Part shown: positions 7,503 to 14,803 of the stretch, one piece after another
How positions within the stretch are numbered: the stretch's first letter is position 1
How the letters are laid out: each line of letters begins with the position of its first letter
Origin: Desulfohalobiaceae bacterium
Lineage (GTDB): Bacteria > Desulfobacterota > Desulfovibrionia > Desulfovibrionales > Desulfothermaceae
DNA length: 15,236 bases
Direction: 5' to 3'
NCBI GenBank assembly: GCA_021737115.1
Contig: JAIPER010000036.1
Location: 1 to 15,236 of the forward strand
Notes under the pieces: generated by a model
The model's database searches: none
Seen by the model: only the letters and a program-made list of their open reading frames with translations
Told to the model about the DNA's origin: nothing
Translations under genes and position numbers: made by a program

Positions 7503-8366
7503 TTAAAAAGGTTTATAGCGAAACCACCCGCGTCCGGTTTTCCGGCCGAGATGACGGGCGTTGACCATTTGCTTCAGAACGGGCCTCGGGCGGAACCGCT
7601 CCCCATACGCGTCGTATAGGATCTGCTGCACTTGAAGGTTCAGATCGTTTCCGGTCAGATCCATCAATGCGTACGCTCCGATGGGGTGTCCCAGGCCGAG
7701 ACGGCAGGCAATGTCGATGTCTTCAACCGAGGCCACCCCTTCCTCAAGCAAACGATTGGCCTCTATCCACATGGCATGCAAAAGGCGGTTGACGGCAAAG
7801 CCCGTTACATCCTTGACCCGGATAGGGGTTTTTCCGATCTGCCGGCAAACCGCCATGACCTCCTCAATGGTCTCCTCATCGGTATCCAGCCCGGGGATCA
7901 CTTCAACCAGCTCCATCAACGACACCGGGGAAAAAAAGTGTGTACCGATAAAGCGGCCGATACGGGCCTGGCCGACTGCGCTGGCCAGCACGGTAATGGG
8001 GATGCTTGAAGTATTGGTGGCGAAGATGCAGAGGGGAGGGCAGACCGTATCGAGCTCATGGAATATCCGTTTTTTGACCTGCTCGTCTTCAAAAACCGCC
8101 TCCACGACTAAAGCGGCATCGGAGAAAGGGTCATACTTGTCCACGGGGATGATGCGATCCAGAATTTGCAGCTTATCGCCGGCATCCACGCGGTTTTTCT
8201 TCGTCAATCGTTCCAATACGTTGTCCAGCCGTCCTTTTCCCTTCTCGGCCAGTTCAAGACAGGTTTCCTTCAGAAGCACCCGATGCCCCGCCATGGCAAA
8301 GCAGAGGGCAATTTCAGCCCCCATCATTCCGGCGCCGACAACGCCTACGGTTTGATCTGCCTGCAT
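7503..8366 (-). CDS. 3-hydroxyacyl-CoA dehydrogenase
   Basis: A 287-aa single-function enzyme that oxidises 3-hydroxyacyl-CoA to 3-ketoacyl-CoA with NAD+. The Rossmann motif VVGAGMMGAE (GxGxxG, 11-16) is N-terminal, and VVEAVFED follows at 87-94. Catalytic-region residues are Ser120/121 in NTSS, His143 in GTHFFSPV, Glu155 in MELVEVIPG and Asn193 in GFAVNRLL. Relative to human short-chain HADH, the His, Glu and Asn share a constant offset. The C-terminal half has LGLGHPIGAYALMDLTG and ends in GRKTGRGWFRY. The start is ATG at 8364-8366 with a weak GAGAG ribosome site. It stands 51 bases after the thiolase gene in the same unit. Stereospecificity is taken to be (S), as for the family. Confidence 0.93.
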   Translation of the reverse strand: MQADQTVGVVGAGMMGAEIALCFAMAGHRVLLKETCLELAEKGKGRLDNVLERLTKKNRVDAGDKLQILDRIIPVDKYDPFSDAALVVEAVFEDEQVKKRIFHELDTVCPPLCIFATNTSSIPITVLASAVGQARIGRFIGTHFFSPVSLMELVEVIPGLDTDEETIEEVMAVCRQIGKTPIRVKDVTGFAVNRLLHAMWIEANRLLEEGVASVEDIDIACRLGLGHPIGAYALMDLTGNDLNLQVQQILYDAYGERFRPRPVLKQMVNARHLGRKTGRGWFRYKPF

Positions 8367-8417
8367 ATGTTTTCTCTCAGTCTTACCCCGCGGGGGGGCG
8401 GTTGTGTTTGATCGGGG

Positions 8418-9629
8418 TCAGCAATCGTAGGTTTCACGCTCGATAATCGTGGCCACACCCTGTCCGCCTCCGCAGCAGGCATTGGCACATCCGTAGCGGC
8501 ACTGTCTGGTCTCCAGAATTCTGGCCAGTGTTCCGACCAGTCGGATGCCGGTCGCCCCCAGGGGATGACCGATGGCCGTGGCGCCGCCCATGACGTTGAC
8601 CTTCTCCGGCTGGATGTTCAACTCCTTGATGCAGTTGAGGGCGACGATACAAAACGCCTCGTTGATCTCCCAGAAATCGATTTCCCCGGCGGTCAGTCCT
8701 GCCATGGAAAGCGCCTTCCGGCTGGCGGGTACGGGGCCGTGCCCCATGATGGTGGGATCGACTCCGGCAAACCCGATGGAACGTATGGTTGCCAAAGGGG
8801 TGATACCCTCCGCCCGGGCCTTTTCTTTGGCCATGAGCACCATGGAGGATGCGCCGGCATTCAGCGGAGAGGAATTGCCCGCCGTGATGACCCCGTTTTC
8901 CCGAAACACCGGTTTGAGCCCGGCCATGCCTTTTGCAGTTGCACTGGATCGCACGGATTGGTCGCGATCGATGATCGTCGTGCCGCCGTCATCTTTTTCT
9001 ACTTCGATGGGCAGGATTTCTTTCGAGAAAAAACCGTTTTCGCTGGCCCGCATGGCCAACTCATGGGACCGGGCGCCCCAGCGGTCCAGATCTTCGCGGG
9101 TGAAATCGGTCCGGGAAAAGATCTTCTCCGCGGTCAGCCCCATATTAACGGCAGTTGGCATGTCCCAATGGCGGTAACGCTCATCTTCGAAGAGCCTGGG
9201 ATTTTGAGCGATAATGTCGCTTCCCCCGGCCAGCATGTTCATGGGGACCCGGGTCATATGTTCCATGCCGCCGGCCAGGACCACATCCGAAACCCCGGTC
9301 GCGATTTCCATAAACGCCACATGGACACAGGCCATGGATGAGCCGCACTGCTGATCGATGAATTTGGCGGCGATTGTGTTTGGCAGGTCGGCCAGAAAGA
9401 GCGGGTTGCGGCCGCCGAAAGTCCACTGTTCGGATACCCCCAGGGCGGAACCCACCAAAAAATCATCGATTTGACCGGGATCCAGTCCGGTGCGCTCGAT
9501 GACCTCTGGAAGGAGTCTGGCCAGCAGTTCGTCTGCCCTCAGTCGGTGAAAGCAATCCTTGGACGGATCATCGGGCCGGGATCGTGATTGGGCCGTTCTC
9601 AAATAACCTGCGATGACGACTTCTCTCAT
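8418..9629 (-). CDS. Thiolase (acetyl-CoA C-acyltransferase)
   Basis: A 403-aa thiolase that cleaves 3-ketoacyl-CoA with CoA, or condenses in reverse. The nucleophile is Cys95 in DQQCGSSMAC. VVLAGGMEHMTRVPM, the INEAFCIVAL segment, GGATAIGHPLGATG (His355) and CCGGGQG (Cys386) complete the active site, so it appears catalytically intact. Cys95 is followed by GSS instead of the common ASG, placing it somewhat away from classical acetyl-CoA acetyltransferases. I start at the ATG 9627-9629, which has AGGAG seven bases upstream, not at the adjacent in-frame TTG. It lies between the MaoC-type hydratase and the 3-hydroxyacyl-CoA dehydrogenase, supplying the last step of the beta-oxidation sequence. 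Confidence 0.93.
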   Translation of the reverse strand: MREVVIAGYLRTAQSRSRPDDPSKDCFHRLRADELLARLLPEVIERTGLDPGQIDDFLVGSALGVSEQWTFGGRNPLFLADLPNTIAAKFIDQQCGSSMACVHVAFMEIATGVSDVVLAGGMEHMTRVPMNMLAGGSDIIAQNPRLFEDERYRHWDMPTAVNMGLTAEKIFSRTDFTREDLDRWGARSHELAMRASENGFFSKEILPIEVEKDDGGTTIIDRDQSVRSSATAKGMAGLKPVFRENGVITAGNSSPLNAGASSMVLMAKEKARAEGITPLATIRSIGFAGVDPTIMGHGPVPASRKALSMAGLTAGEIDFWEINEAFCIVALNCIKELNIQPEKVNVMGGATAIGHPLGATGIRLVGTLARILETRQCRYGCANACCGGGQGVATIIERETYDC

Positions 9630-9636
9630 CAAGAAT

Positions 9637-9641
9637 CTCCT
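9637..9641 (-). promoter_or_regulatory. Ribosome binding site that sets the thiolase start
   Basis: AGGAG lies seven bases before the ATG at 9627-9629. The TTG directly before that ATG would be too close to it. Confidence 0.6.
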
Positions 9642-9696
9642 ATTTGGTGGACATCATCTTACGGGCCGGGTCGCAGAATGTGCGGAAACCCTCTTG

Positions 9697-10143
9697 TCAT
9701 ACGGTCATTTTTTCCTGTTCCCGGTTTCGTTTTGGAGGAGAGACAGTGGCGATGCCGTCGACAACCAAGTCTCCATTCTGGTTTACACAGGTTGTTTTCA
9801 CAGCCACCCGGTTCGCACCGACGTCAATGGAGAGGATCTCCGCCTGGGCGGTTACCGTGTCGCCGATGTAGACCGGCGCCTTGAAATTCAGTTCCTGGCC
9901 GAGGTATACGGCTCCGGGTCCCGGCATCTGGGTGGCCATGACCGCGGAGAGCAGGCCTGCGACCAGGATGCCGTGGGCGATGCGTGACTTGAAAACCGTC
10001 TTTTCGGCATAGGCCTGGTTGACATGGACCGGATTGAAATCGCCGCTGATGCCCGCAAACAGACACACATCGCTTTCAGTAATGGTTTTGCTGAAGGAGG
10101 CTTGGTCACCCACCTTCAATTCATTTACAGTCTTTCCGATCAT
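9697..10143 (-). CDS. MaoC-type hot-dog enoyl-CoA hydratase
   Basis: A 148-aa single hot-dog protein resembling (R)-specific enoyl-CoA hydratases of the PhaJ type. The catalytic pair is Asp35 and His40 in SGDFNPVH, and Ser66 lies in HGILVAGLLSA. The spacing matches the Asp31/His36/Ser62 set of Aeromonas PhaJ with a constant shift of four. It should hydrate enoyl-CoA to 3-hydroxyacyl-CoA, or act in reverse. I start at the ATG 10141-10143 because GGAGGT (10150-10155) is six bases upstream; an in-frame ATG at 10176 lacks a ribosome site. It sits between the crotonase and thiolase genes, so the unit has two hydratases from unrelated folds. They may act on opposite stereoisomers or on different chain types; this is inference. 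Confidence 0.88.
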   Translation of the reverse strand: MIGKTVNELKVGDQASFSKTITESDVCLFAGISGDFNPVHVNQAYAEKTVFKSRIAHGILVAGLLSAVMATQMPGPGAVYLGQELNFKAPVYIGDTVTAQAEILSIDVGANRVAVKTTCVNQNGDLVVDGIATVSPPKRNREQEKMTV

Positions 10144-10149
10144 GGGGCG

Positions 10150-10155
10150 ACCTCC
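10150..10155 (-). promoter_or_regulatory. Ribosome binding site that sets the MaoC-type hydratase start
   Basis: GGAGGT lies six bases before the ATG at 10141-10143, favouring this start over the ATG at 10174-10176. Confidence 0.6.
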
Positions 10156-10198
10156 ATGGTTTTGGCCCTGTGACATTGCCTGGTTGCTGCCACAAAGA

Positions 10199-10981
10199 TT
10201 AGCGGCCGGTGAAATTTGGCTGTCGTTTTTCGATGAATGCCGTCATGCCTTCGCTCTGGTCTTCGGTTCCGAAAAGCATACATAAAAGGGACCACTCCAG
10301 TTTGAGTCCGTCAGGAAGGGACATGTTCGTGCCTGCGTATGTAGCTGTTTTTGCGGCGTTTAAAGCCGTCACAGGTCGACGGCTCAACCTGACCGCAAGT
10401 TTTTCGGCCTCTTCTTCCAGGCGATCCATTGGAACGACGTCGTGTACAAGGCCTGTCTGCAAAGCTTGCTGTGCATTGATCGTATCCCCGGAGAGAATCA
10501 TGTTGACAGCGGCTCCGAGACCGATCAGACGGGGAAGCCTTTGTGTGCCGCCGCCACCGGGAATGATGCCCAGCTTGATCTCGGGCAACCCGAACACGGC
10601 GTTCTCTGCCGCTATCCGGAAATCGCAGCACAGGGCAAGCTCACATCCGCAGCCCAATGCATAGCCGGCAATGGCCGCAATGCTGGGTTTGGAGAGCTCG
10701 GACAGCACCTGTTGAGCGGAATTCGATTTGCGGGTCAGCTCAGCGGCCAAGTGGATGTCGCCGGATGCCATATGCTTGATGTCGGCGCCGGCCGCAAATG
10801 CTCGCCTGTTGCCGGTTAAGACCAGAGCCCGGACGTCCGGGTCGGCTTCACAGTGTTCGACAGCAGTTGCAATATCCTCGAACACCTTTGGATTTAAGGC
10901 ATTGAGCTCTTTCGGGCGGTCAAAACTGAACCAGCCTATTCCCTCGCGAACTTCAAAACGTGAATGAACCAAATCCACCAC
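10199..10981 (-). CDS. Enoyl-CoA hydratase, crotonase family
   Basis: A 260-aa crotonase-fold enzyme, the usual family length. The oxyanion-hole segments are AFAAGADIKHM (61-71) and IAGYALGCGCELA (104-116). Both acid/base glutamates of true hydratases are present: Glu114 (GCE) and Glu134 (PEIKLG), spaced 20 apart as in rat mitochondrial hydratase. GIIPGGGGTQRLPRLIG follows at 138-154, and the C-terminus ends in AFIEKRQPNFTGR. It should add water to trans-2-enoyl-CoA to give the (S)-3-hydroxyacyl-CoA. The start is a GTG (10979-10981), itself followed by a second GTG, with GAGGG upstream; no better ATG exists. It is the first gene of the minus-strand unit, about 98 bases after the predicted transcription start. 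Confidence 0.93.
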   Translation of the reverse strand: MVDLVHSRFEVREGIGWFSFDRPKELNALNPKVFEDIATAVEHCEADPDVRALVLTGNRRAFAAGADIKHMASGDIHLAAELTRKSNSAQQVLSELSKPSIAAIAGYALGCGCELALCCDFRIAAENAVFGLPEIKLGIIPGGGGTQRLPRLIGLGAAVNMILSGDTINAQQALQTGLVHDVVPMDRLEEEAEKLAVRLSRRPVTALNAAKTATYAGTNMSLPDGLKLEWSLLCMLFGTEDQSEGMTAFIEKRQPNFTGR

Positions 10982-11040
10982 AGCCTGCCCTCACGATATT
11001 GCCTTGTTCTGTTGTGCCACTGCCGCCAACGGTCGTTTTC

Positions 11041-11065
11041 AGGAATCATGCCAGGATAAATTCCT
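11041..11065. promoter_or_regulatory. Inverted repeat in the leader of the hydratase operon, candidate operator
   Basis: AGGAAT (11041-11046) and ATTCCT (11060-11065) form an inverted repeat. Inside it, AGGA-TAAAT-TCCT (11053-11065) is a tighter one. It lies just downstream of the predicted minus-strand promoter, a position where a bound repressor would block transcription. It also contains the left copy of an 11-bp motif shared with the opposite promoter. The adjacent double TetR is the obvious candidate binder, but this is inference. Confidence 0.45.
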
Positions 11066-11085
11066 ATAACATTCAACCGAAATGA

Positions 11086-11114
11086 ACGATATTTAGTTTC
11101 TTGGGAGCTGTCAA
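11086..11114 (-). promoter_or_regulatory. Sigma70-like promoter of the hydratase / beta-oxidation operon
   Basis: The minus strand has TTGACA (11109-11114), a 17-base spacer and TATCGT (11086-11091). The -35 box is perfect and the -10 box matches four of six positions. Transcription would start near 11079. The surrounding DNA is AT-rich. Confidence 0.65.
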
Positions 11115-11208
11115 GCAAAAATTTTATTTTTTTATACTATTTTGATTTTATGGTATGAAATGAATATATATGGCGATAAAAACATCTGATAACAAAGAAT
11201 TAATTGAC

Positions 11209-11219
11209 AATTTATCCTG
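11209..11219. promoter_or_regulatory. Right copy of the shared 11-bp motif
   Basis: AATTTATCCTG here is the exact reverse complement of CAGGATAAATT at 11052-11062. It lies 14 bases upstream of the -35 box of the regulator promoter, next to the short inverted repeat TGAA-n5-TTCA (11218-11230). It could be a second operator for the double TetR. Confidence 0.4.
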
Positions 11220-11233
11220 AATATAGTTCAATT

Positions 11234-11262
11234 TTGACAAATCCAAGAGAAGGGTCTAGAAT
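11234..11262 (+). promoter_or_regulatory. Sigma70-like promoter of the regulator-ligase operon
   Basis: TTGACA (11234-11239), a 17-base spacer and TAGAAT (11257-11262) give a near-consensus promoter that would start transcription near 11269, about 77 bases before the regulator gene. Another TTGACAA begins exactly 30 bases upstream (11204), but its best -10 (TTCAAT at 11227) is weaker. Confidence 0.65.
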
Positions 11263-11345
11263 GCTTTTCAATTCCATCCCGGTATTCTGGAAGATGGAAA
11301 CAGCTCCTTTTGCAGTGGCGTTTGTGATGTCCGGTAATCTGATTA

Positions 11346-12551
11346 ATGGTGGAAGGCTTGACGGTGGAAAACAAGAGACAGAAAATATTGGATGCGGCCG
11401 AAAGTATCATGTCGGCCAAAGGTCGGAATGCGACCATCAGCGAGATAAGTGCCGCCGCGGATGTTACCGACGCCATGGTCTACTACTATTTCAAAAACAA
11501 GGAGGATCTGCTTTACTCCGTAACCCGGGAGCGTCTCAGGGAGGCCCTCGAAAAACTGGAAGAGCAGCTCCAGGGCATCATGGACCCCGCCAACCAAATC
11601 AGCAAGCTCATCTGGTTTCAGCTCTATTATCATGACACCCATCGCGATTATGCCAACCTGCTTCTATTCGAATGCCGCTCAAATAAAAGTTTCATGGCGC
11701 ATAGCGCGTACAATCTGATCAAACGCTGGTCGGCCATCGGACTAAAAATCCTGAAAAATGGAATCGCCGACGGTTCCTTCCGCAAAGACCTTTCCTTGCC
11801 GGTGGTCCGCGATGCCGTTTTTGGGTTGGTGGATATGGAGAATATCCAGAGCATGGCCGCCGGGGAGACACCCCGGGCAAACACGGATCTGGAGGCTATT
11901 CTGGATCTGGTGCAGCCCATGATTCGGGCGGACATCCCGGAGGCTTCTTCAAAGGAAGGCAGGGCGGTCCGGATTCTGGACGCCGCCCGAACCGTGTTTG
12001 GCGGTAAGGGATTTCAAAACGCCACCATTCAGGAAATTTCCAAATCCGCGGAAGTGTCGGAAGGAACCATCTATGAATATTTCAAGAACAAGGAAGAGTT
12101 GCTGTTTTCCATCCTCAAGCGGCAGTTTCGAAGTAATTTGGATTCGATGGACGAACTGTTTGAGGTCCGCATGCCACTACGCAAATTGAAGCGGTTTGTA
12201 CGTTACCATTTCACAATCTTCCTGACGCAGCCGGTTTTCCTGAAGATATTTTTGTTCGATGCCATTTACAATCCCCGGTTTTATTCCTCCGATGCCTATC
12301 CGCCCTTCAAACATTACCTTGAGGGTGTATACGATATTTTGGAGGCCGGCAAAAAGGACGGCAGCATCCGACCTGAGGTCAACAACCGCGTATTCAGGAA
12401 CCTTTTCCTGGGCATATTCTGTCATATGTCGATTCGGTGGCTCTTTACCGAAAAAGGGGGCCAAGACGACAAGCTGAAGGAAATCGATGATGCCGTTTCC
12501 ATGTTATGCCGGGCCGTTGCAGCGAAACCAAACAGCAGGAGAATTGCATGA
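11346..12551 (+). CDS. Tandem double TetR/AcrR-family transcriptional regulator
   Basis: A 401-aa protein made of two complete TetR-type repressors in one chain; ordinary members are about 190-220 aa. The first DNA-binding domain is about residues 10-57 (KILDAAESIMSAKG ... ISEISAAADVTDAMVYYYF-KNKEDLL). The second is about 206-253 (RILDAARTVFGGKG ... IQEISKSAEVSEGTIYEYF-KNKEELL). Each is followed by its own helical ligand-binding region, and residues 195-205 form the linker. The halves clearly share their helix-turn-helix pattern but differ in the effector regions, so they may sense different ligands. It probably represses the divergent acyl-CoA genes and its own operon. The ATG at 11346 has no clear ribosome site; a GTG at 11364 with GGAAGG seven bases upstream is a good alternative start. 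Confidence 0.9.
   Translation: MVEGLTVENKRQKILDAAESIMSAKGRNATISEISAAADVTDAMVYYYFKNKEDLLYSVTRERLREALEKLEEQLQGIMDPANQISKLIWFQLYYHDTHRDYANLLLFECRSNKSFMAHSAYNLIKRWSAIGLKILKNGIADGSFRKDLSLPVVRDAVFGLVDMENIQSMAAGETPRANTDLEAILDLVQPMIRADIPEASSKEGRAVRILDAARTVFGGKGFQNATIQEISKSAEVSEGTIYEYFKNKEELLFSILKRQFRSNLDSMDELFEVRMPLRKLKRFVRYHFTIFLTQPVFLKIFLFDAIYNPRFYSSDAYPPFKHYLEGVYDILEAGKKDGSIRPEVNNRVFRNLFLGIFCHMSIRWLFTEKGGQDDKLKEIDDAVSMLCRAVAAKPNSRRIA
12537..12541 (+). promoter_or_regulatory. Ribosome binding site that sets the ligase start
   Basis: AGGAG lies six bases before the ATG at 12548, inside the end of the regulator gene. It favours this start over an in-frame ATG at 12506, which would add 14 residues atypical of the family. 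Confidence 0.65.
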
Positions 12552-14191
12552 GTCAGACAACTTTTCCCCCAGGCGATCCATATGAATACCCGCTCGTCAT
12601 CAAAAAGATCTTGAACACGCCGTTGATTTATGCGCCGGATCAGGAAATCGTCTACCGGGACAAACTGCACTATACCTACCGGGATCTGTATGATCGGATC
12701 CAGAGGTTGGCCAGCGGCCTGGAAAAGCTGGGCGTCGGACAGGGGGACACCGTGGCGGTGTTCGACTACGACAGCAACCGTTTTTTGGAGTGCTTTTTTG
12801 CCGTCCCCATGATGGGGGCCGTAATGCAAATGGTCAACTGGCGGTTGTCGGCGGAACAGATTCTCTACACCCTCAATCATTCCGGGGCCAAAGCCATTCT
12901 GGTTCATTCCGATTTTTTGCCCATTCTGACCGGGATCCGTGAACAACTGACCCGAATCGAAATCGTGGTGATCATCACCGAAGACGGCTCAGCCCTTGAA
13001 ACGGGTGCATCCTGCGACGCATTCTACGAAGCCATGCTTGTCGGTGCCCGGGAGCGGTATGATTTCCCCGATCTGGATGAAAATGCCAAGGCCACGACAT
13101 TTTATACGACAGGTACAACCGGCCTTCCAAAAGGGGTCCACTTCACCCACCGCCAGTTGGTACTCCACACCCTTTCCGTGGCCGTTGCCGCAGGCTGCTA
13201 CGATGGAATGGGGGACTTTCGTGCCGACGACGTCTACATGCCCCTCACGCCCATGTTCCATGCCCATGCCTGGGGAGTACCCTACGTCGCCACCCTGCTG
13301 GGGGCCAAGCAGGTTTATCCCGGAAAATACGAGCCCGCTATGCTTCTGAAGCTCATTAACACCGAAAAGGTTACCTTCTCCCATTGTGTCCCCACGATCC
13401 TGCAGATACTCCTCAACAGCCCGGAGGCCAAATCGAAAGACCTGTCCCGCTGGAAGGTCATCATCGGCGGCTCTGCGCTCTCGAGGGGGCTGGCAATGGA
13501 GGCCCGGGAGAGAGGCATCACTGTTTACGGCTCTTACGGCATGTCGGAAACATGTCCGGTCATGAGCATGGCCAAACCCAGAAAACACATGATGGTCTGG
13601 GAGGAAGATCGCCTTCTGAGCGTCATCTGCAAATCCGGAGTGCCGATACCATTGGCGGAGATTGAAATCATGGACGCTCAGGGCAATGCCCTGCCCCACG
13701 ACGGCGTTACCGCGGGCGAGGTTGTCATGCGCTCCCCATGGCTTACAAAAAGCTATTTCAAATCCCCCGGGAAATCAGCGGAGCTCTGGCAAGGGGGGTG
13801 GCTGCACAGCGGCGACGTGGGCCACATTGATGCCTATGGGAACCTCAAGATCACCGACCGGATCAAGGACGTGGTTAAAAGCGGCGGAGAATGGGTGTCC
13901 TCCCTGGACCTGGAGAACCTCATGAGCCGGCATGAGGCCGTGCTCGAGTCGGCTGCCATCGGCGTCCCGGATGAGAAATGGGGAGAGCGGCCCTTGATGC
14001 TTATTGTCCTGAAGCCCGATTTTAGGGGAAGAGTAAATCCGGAGGACCTGAAAAAGCATATGCAGGTGGCTGCCGAGGAGGGCAAGCTGCCCAGATACGG
14101 TGTACCGGAGCGGTATGAATTGGTAGATGAAATCCCCAAGACCAGTGTCGGTAAGCTGGACAAGAAAGTGATGCGGAAAGTGTTTCAATAA
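12548..14191 (+). CDS. Acyl-CoA ligase (AMP-forming), fatty-acid type
   Basis: A 547-aa cytoplasmic enzyme that activates a carboxylic acid to its CoA thioester via an acyl-adenylate. Visible motifs are the phosphate-binding loop YTTGTTGLPKGV (186-197), FHAHAWGVPY (237-246), GSYGMSET (328-335), LHSGDVGHID (419-428) and ITDRIKDVVKSGGEWVSS (435-452). The C-terminal SVGKLDKK carries the catalytic Lys536. The length and the KSGGEWVS signature resemble medium/long-chain fatty-acyl-CoA ligases such as AlkK relatives; the substrate chain length cannot be read from the sequence. Its ATG overlaps the regulator stop codon as ATGA, which suggests translational coupling. With the divergent hydratase operon and TRAP importer it would supply the activation step of one pathway. 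Confidence 0.93.
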   Translation: MSQTTFPPGDPYEYPLVIKKILNTPLIYAPDQEIVYRDKLHYTYRDLYDRIQRLASGLEKLGVGQGDTVAVFDYDSNRFLECFFAVPMMGAVMQMVNWRLSAEQILYTLNHSGAKAILVHSDFLPILTGIREQLTRIEIVVIITEDGSALETGASCDAFYEAMLVGARERYDFPDLDENAKATTFYTTGTTGLPKGVHFTHRQLVLHTLSVAVAAGCYDGMGDFRADDVYMPLTPMFHAHAWGVPYVATLLGAKQVYPGKYEPAMLLKLINTEKVTFSHCVPTILQILLNSPEAKSKDLSRWKVIIGGSALSRGLAMEARERGITVYGSYGMSETCPVMSMAKPRKHMMVWEEDRLLSVICKSGVPIPLAEIEIMDAQGNALPHDGVTAGEVVMRSPWLTKSYFKSPGKSAELWQGGWLHSGDVGHIDAYGNLKITDRIKDVVKSGGEWVSSLDLENLMSRHEAVLESAAIGVPDEKWGERPLMLIVLKPDFRGRVNPEDLKKHMQVAAEEGKLPRYGVPERYELVDEIPKTSVGKLDKKVMRKVFQ

Positions 14192-14270
14192 GGGAAAACG
14201 CAGGCCTTCTGCCCATCCACATAACATCCTTTGATATCGATTTCTTGGCAGCAAACAAAAGGGGCAGGGG

Positions 14271-14640
14271 GTTTATTCCGTTGCCGAACATCTGCGGGCT
14301 GGACACGTGAAAACGGTTCGATACGTCAACACCGAACCGGCCGGTGAGAACCTGTGCAGTAGCGCCAACCTGATGACCGACAACGAGGGAAGCGCTGCTG
14401 GGGGCTTCGGCTCTGTCCTGGGGGCCAAGAAACTCAATGCGGTTGCCGTTATCGGCTCAGGCAAGCCTCAAGTTGCGAACCCGGAGAGACTGCTCGAGCT
14501 CAACAAGGAGGCCGTCTACCTCAACCGTCACGATCCCATGGTTTTGCCCTTTGCCTGTACAGGTCAGCCGGACCGGGAAAGCTTCCTGCCATCAGTGCGG
14601 CCTGGACTGTTTGCTGCGCAACACCCTGTCGGCCTCTTCC
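14271..14640 (+). pseudogene. Decayed fragment of an aldehyde:ferredoxin oxidoreductase
   Basis: The frame through 14307 reads EPAGENLCSSANLMTDNEGS followed by AAGGFGSVLGAKKLNAVAV, the conserved core of the tungsten-enzyme AOR family (family pattern PAGEN ... GRGG-GAVMGSKNLKA). It continues through about 14545. The reading then moves to the +1 frame, where KASCHQCGLDCLLR (about 14578-14619) supplies the C-x2-C-x3-C cluster motif known from AOR. Thus a frameshift lies at about 14541-14575. The N-terminal domain is missing (a stop codon in frame at 14232) and the C-terminal half is lost after about 14640. This is a remnant, not a functional gene. It lies between the intact ligase gene and a transposase gene. 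Confidence 0.75.
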
Positions 14641-14703
14641 GGAAAGACCATTTACCTTTTTCCTTTTTCAGCTTTTTCAGGGTCGGACCTCTGTATCATG
14701 TCT

Positions 14704-14721
14704 AAATTTATATATAAATTT
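14704..14721. repeat. 18-bp perfect AT palindrome
   Basis: AAATTTATATATAAATTT is its own reverse complement. It lies between the decayed oxidoreductase fragment and the transposase gene. In such AT-rich DNA it may be chance; a protein-binding site or a scar near the mobile gene are alternatives. The rest of 14641-14803 shows no gene. Confidence 0.3.
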
Positions 14722-14803
14722 TCAAAATCAAGTCCTGTGGATGTCTTAGGATCACCATTTTAGGGTCGAAATCATCACTCTAAGAAAAATTCGTAAAGCT
14801 ACG

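Noticed and set aside
8565..9341. 258-codon open frame on the plus strand
   Set aside because: It lies wholly inside the thiolase gene on the other strand, whose catalytic motifs are all present; high GC keeps the antisense frame open.
12506..12547. Upstream ATG start for the ligase
   Set aside because: It would add 14 residues unlike the family and lacks a ribosome site; the ATG at 12548 has AGGAG and couples with the regulator stop.
12989..13699. 236-codon open frame on the minus strand
   Set aside because: It is antisense to the intact acyl-CoA ligase and shows no recognisable domain.
14201..14216. Terminator after the ligase gene
   Set aside because: GCAG-GCCTT-CTGC is only a four-base stem and has no T-run.
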